Shown in pieces: positions 6,033-6,194 of a stretch of DNA of 6,194 nucleotides; the first letter of the stretch is position 1, and each line of letters opens with the position of its first letter. Made by a program: the position numbers and the translations under genes. The notes beneath the pieces are model-generated. The model did no database searches and was not told the origin of the DNA. It worked only from the letters and a program-made list of their open reading frames with translations. Source of the stretch: Acidobacteriota bacterium (GTDB taxonomy: Bacteria; Acidobacteriota; Vicinamibacteria; Vicinamibacterales; UBA2999); NCBI GenBank assembly GCA_947465275.1, contig CANIAI010000155.1:1-6194 (forward strand), written 5' to 3'.

Positions 6033-6194
6033 TCAGTCGTCGGGCGGCTCGCCCGCACGGGCGCGCCGGAGCGCGGCCATGGCACGGTCGCCGTCGAATC
6101 CCTGGGCCATCAGGTAACGGTGCAGCCGGCGAACCACACGCAGGTCGTCCAGCGGCCCCGCCCGGCGGAGGCGCCGTTCCAGCACCTGCTGCAG
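6033..6194 (-). CDS. recX: Regulatory protein RecX, C-terminal fragment (5' end outside window)
   Basis: The frame entering from the right edge is open for 53 codons and ends in TGA at 6035-6033. It reads LQQVLERRLRRAG, then LDDLRVVRRLHRYLMAQGFD, then GDRAMAALRRARAGEPPDD. The pattern of a basic helix, RRLHRYLMAQGF and a final helix of AALRRA type matches the last three-helix repeat of RecX. RecX binds the RecA filament and limits or modulates its recombinase and coprotease activity. The position directly upstream of alaS (22-bp gap, same strand) strongly supports the call, since recA-recX-alaS is a recurring gene order in bacteria. The N-terminal part, and any recA, lie beyond the window. The fragment is short, so the identification relies on motif and context together. 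Confidence 0.8.
   Translation of the reverse strand: MQQVLERRLRRAGPLDDLRVVRRLHRYLMAQGFDGDRAMAALRRARAGEPPDD

Noticed and set aside
6011..6085. Upstream in-frame start for alaS at 6085, adding 25 residues
   Set aside because: It would overlap the recX coding end by more than 50 bases, and the extra residues do not resemble the AlaRS N-terminus, which begins normally at the ATG at 6010.
1..6194. Mobile element, CRISPR array, tRNA/rRNA gene, toxin-antitoxin or defence system
   Set aside because: No direct-repeat arrays, terminal inverted repeats, transposase or integrase motifs, or tRNA-like folds were found, and coding sequence fills nearly the whole window with ordinary chromosomal genes.

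Overview
This is a GC-rich (roughly two-thirds G+C by eye), gene-dense piece of bacterial chromosome with six genes, two of them cut by the window edges. Five genes lie on the minus strand and one on the plus strand. The recX-alaS order, the secreted SLT transglycosylase with a DUF4124-like N-terminus, the NTF2-like (DUF4440-type) exported protein and the cysteine-rich insert in AlaRS resemble, from memory, GC-rich Acidobacteriota such as Vicinamibacteria. That assignment is an inference; a myxobacterium-like or other GC-rich Gram-negative remains possible. A lipobox lipoprotein, secreted proteins and a PepSY-type inner-membrane protein fit a diderm (Gram-negative) cell.

Layout, left to right. 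Positions 1-520 (minus) hold the N-terminal 173 residues of an exported NTF2-like protein that continues past the left edge. Just upstream of it on the same strand, 553-1281 (minus) encodes a complete periplasmic lytic transglycosylase. A 119-bp divergent intergenic region (1282-1400) follows. It contains a -10-like hexamer placed so that the plus-strand gene would be transcribed without a leader. That gene, 1401-2312 (plus), encodes a four-helix PepSY-associated membrane protein with four histidines suited to bind two hemes. A GC-rich hairpin sits in the 32-bp convergent gap to the next gene. The right half is a minus-strand cluster read recX (C-terminal end, 6194-6033), alaS (6010-3266), then an SMP-30/NHL-like beta-propeller lipoprotein (3262-2345). 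The gaps are 22 bp and 3 bp.

The recX-alaS pair links a RecA modulator with an essential aminoacyl-tRNA synthetase, an order seen in many bacteria. The lipoprotein is probably translationally coupled to alaS, because its Shine-Dalgarno sequence lies in the last AlaRS codons. The left part concerns the cell envelope (murein cleavage and a small exported protein), and the plus-strand gene probably handles transmembrane electron transfer or ferric reduction. There is no sign of mobile elements, CRISPR, tRNA or rRNA genes, or a defence system. The window looks like ordinary core and near-core chromosome, and the points worth a second look are structural details rather than a new system.
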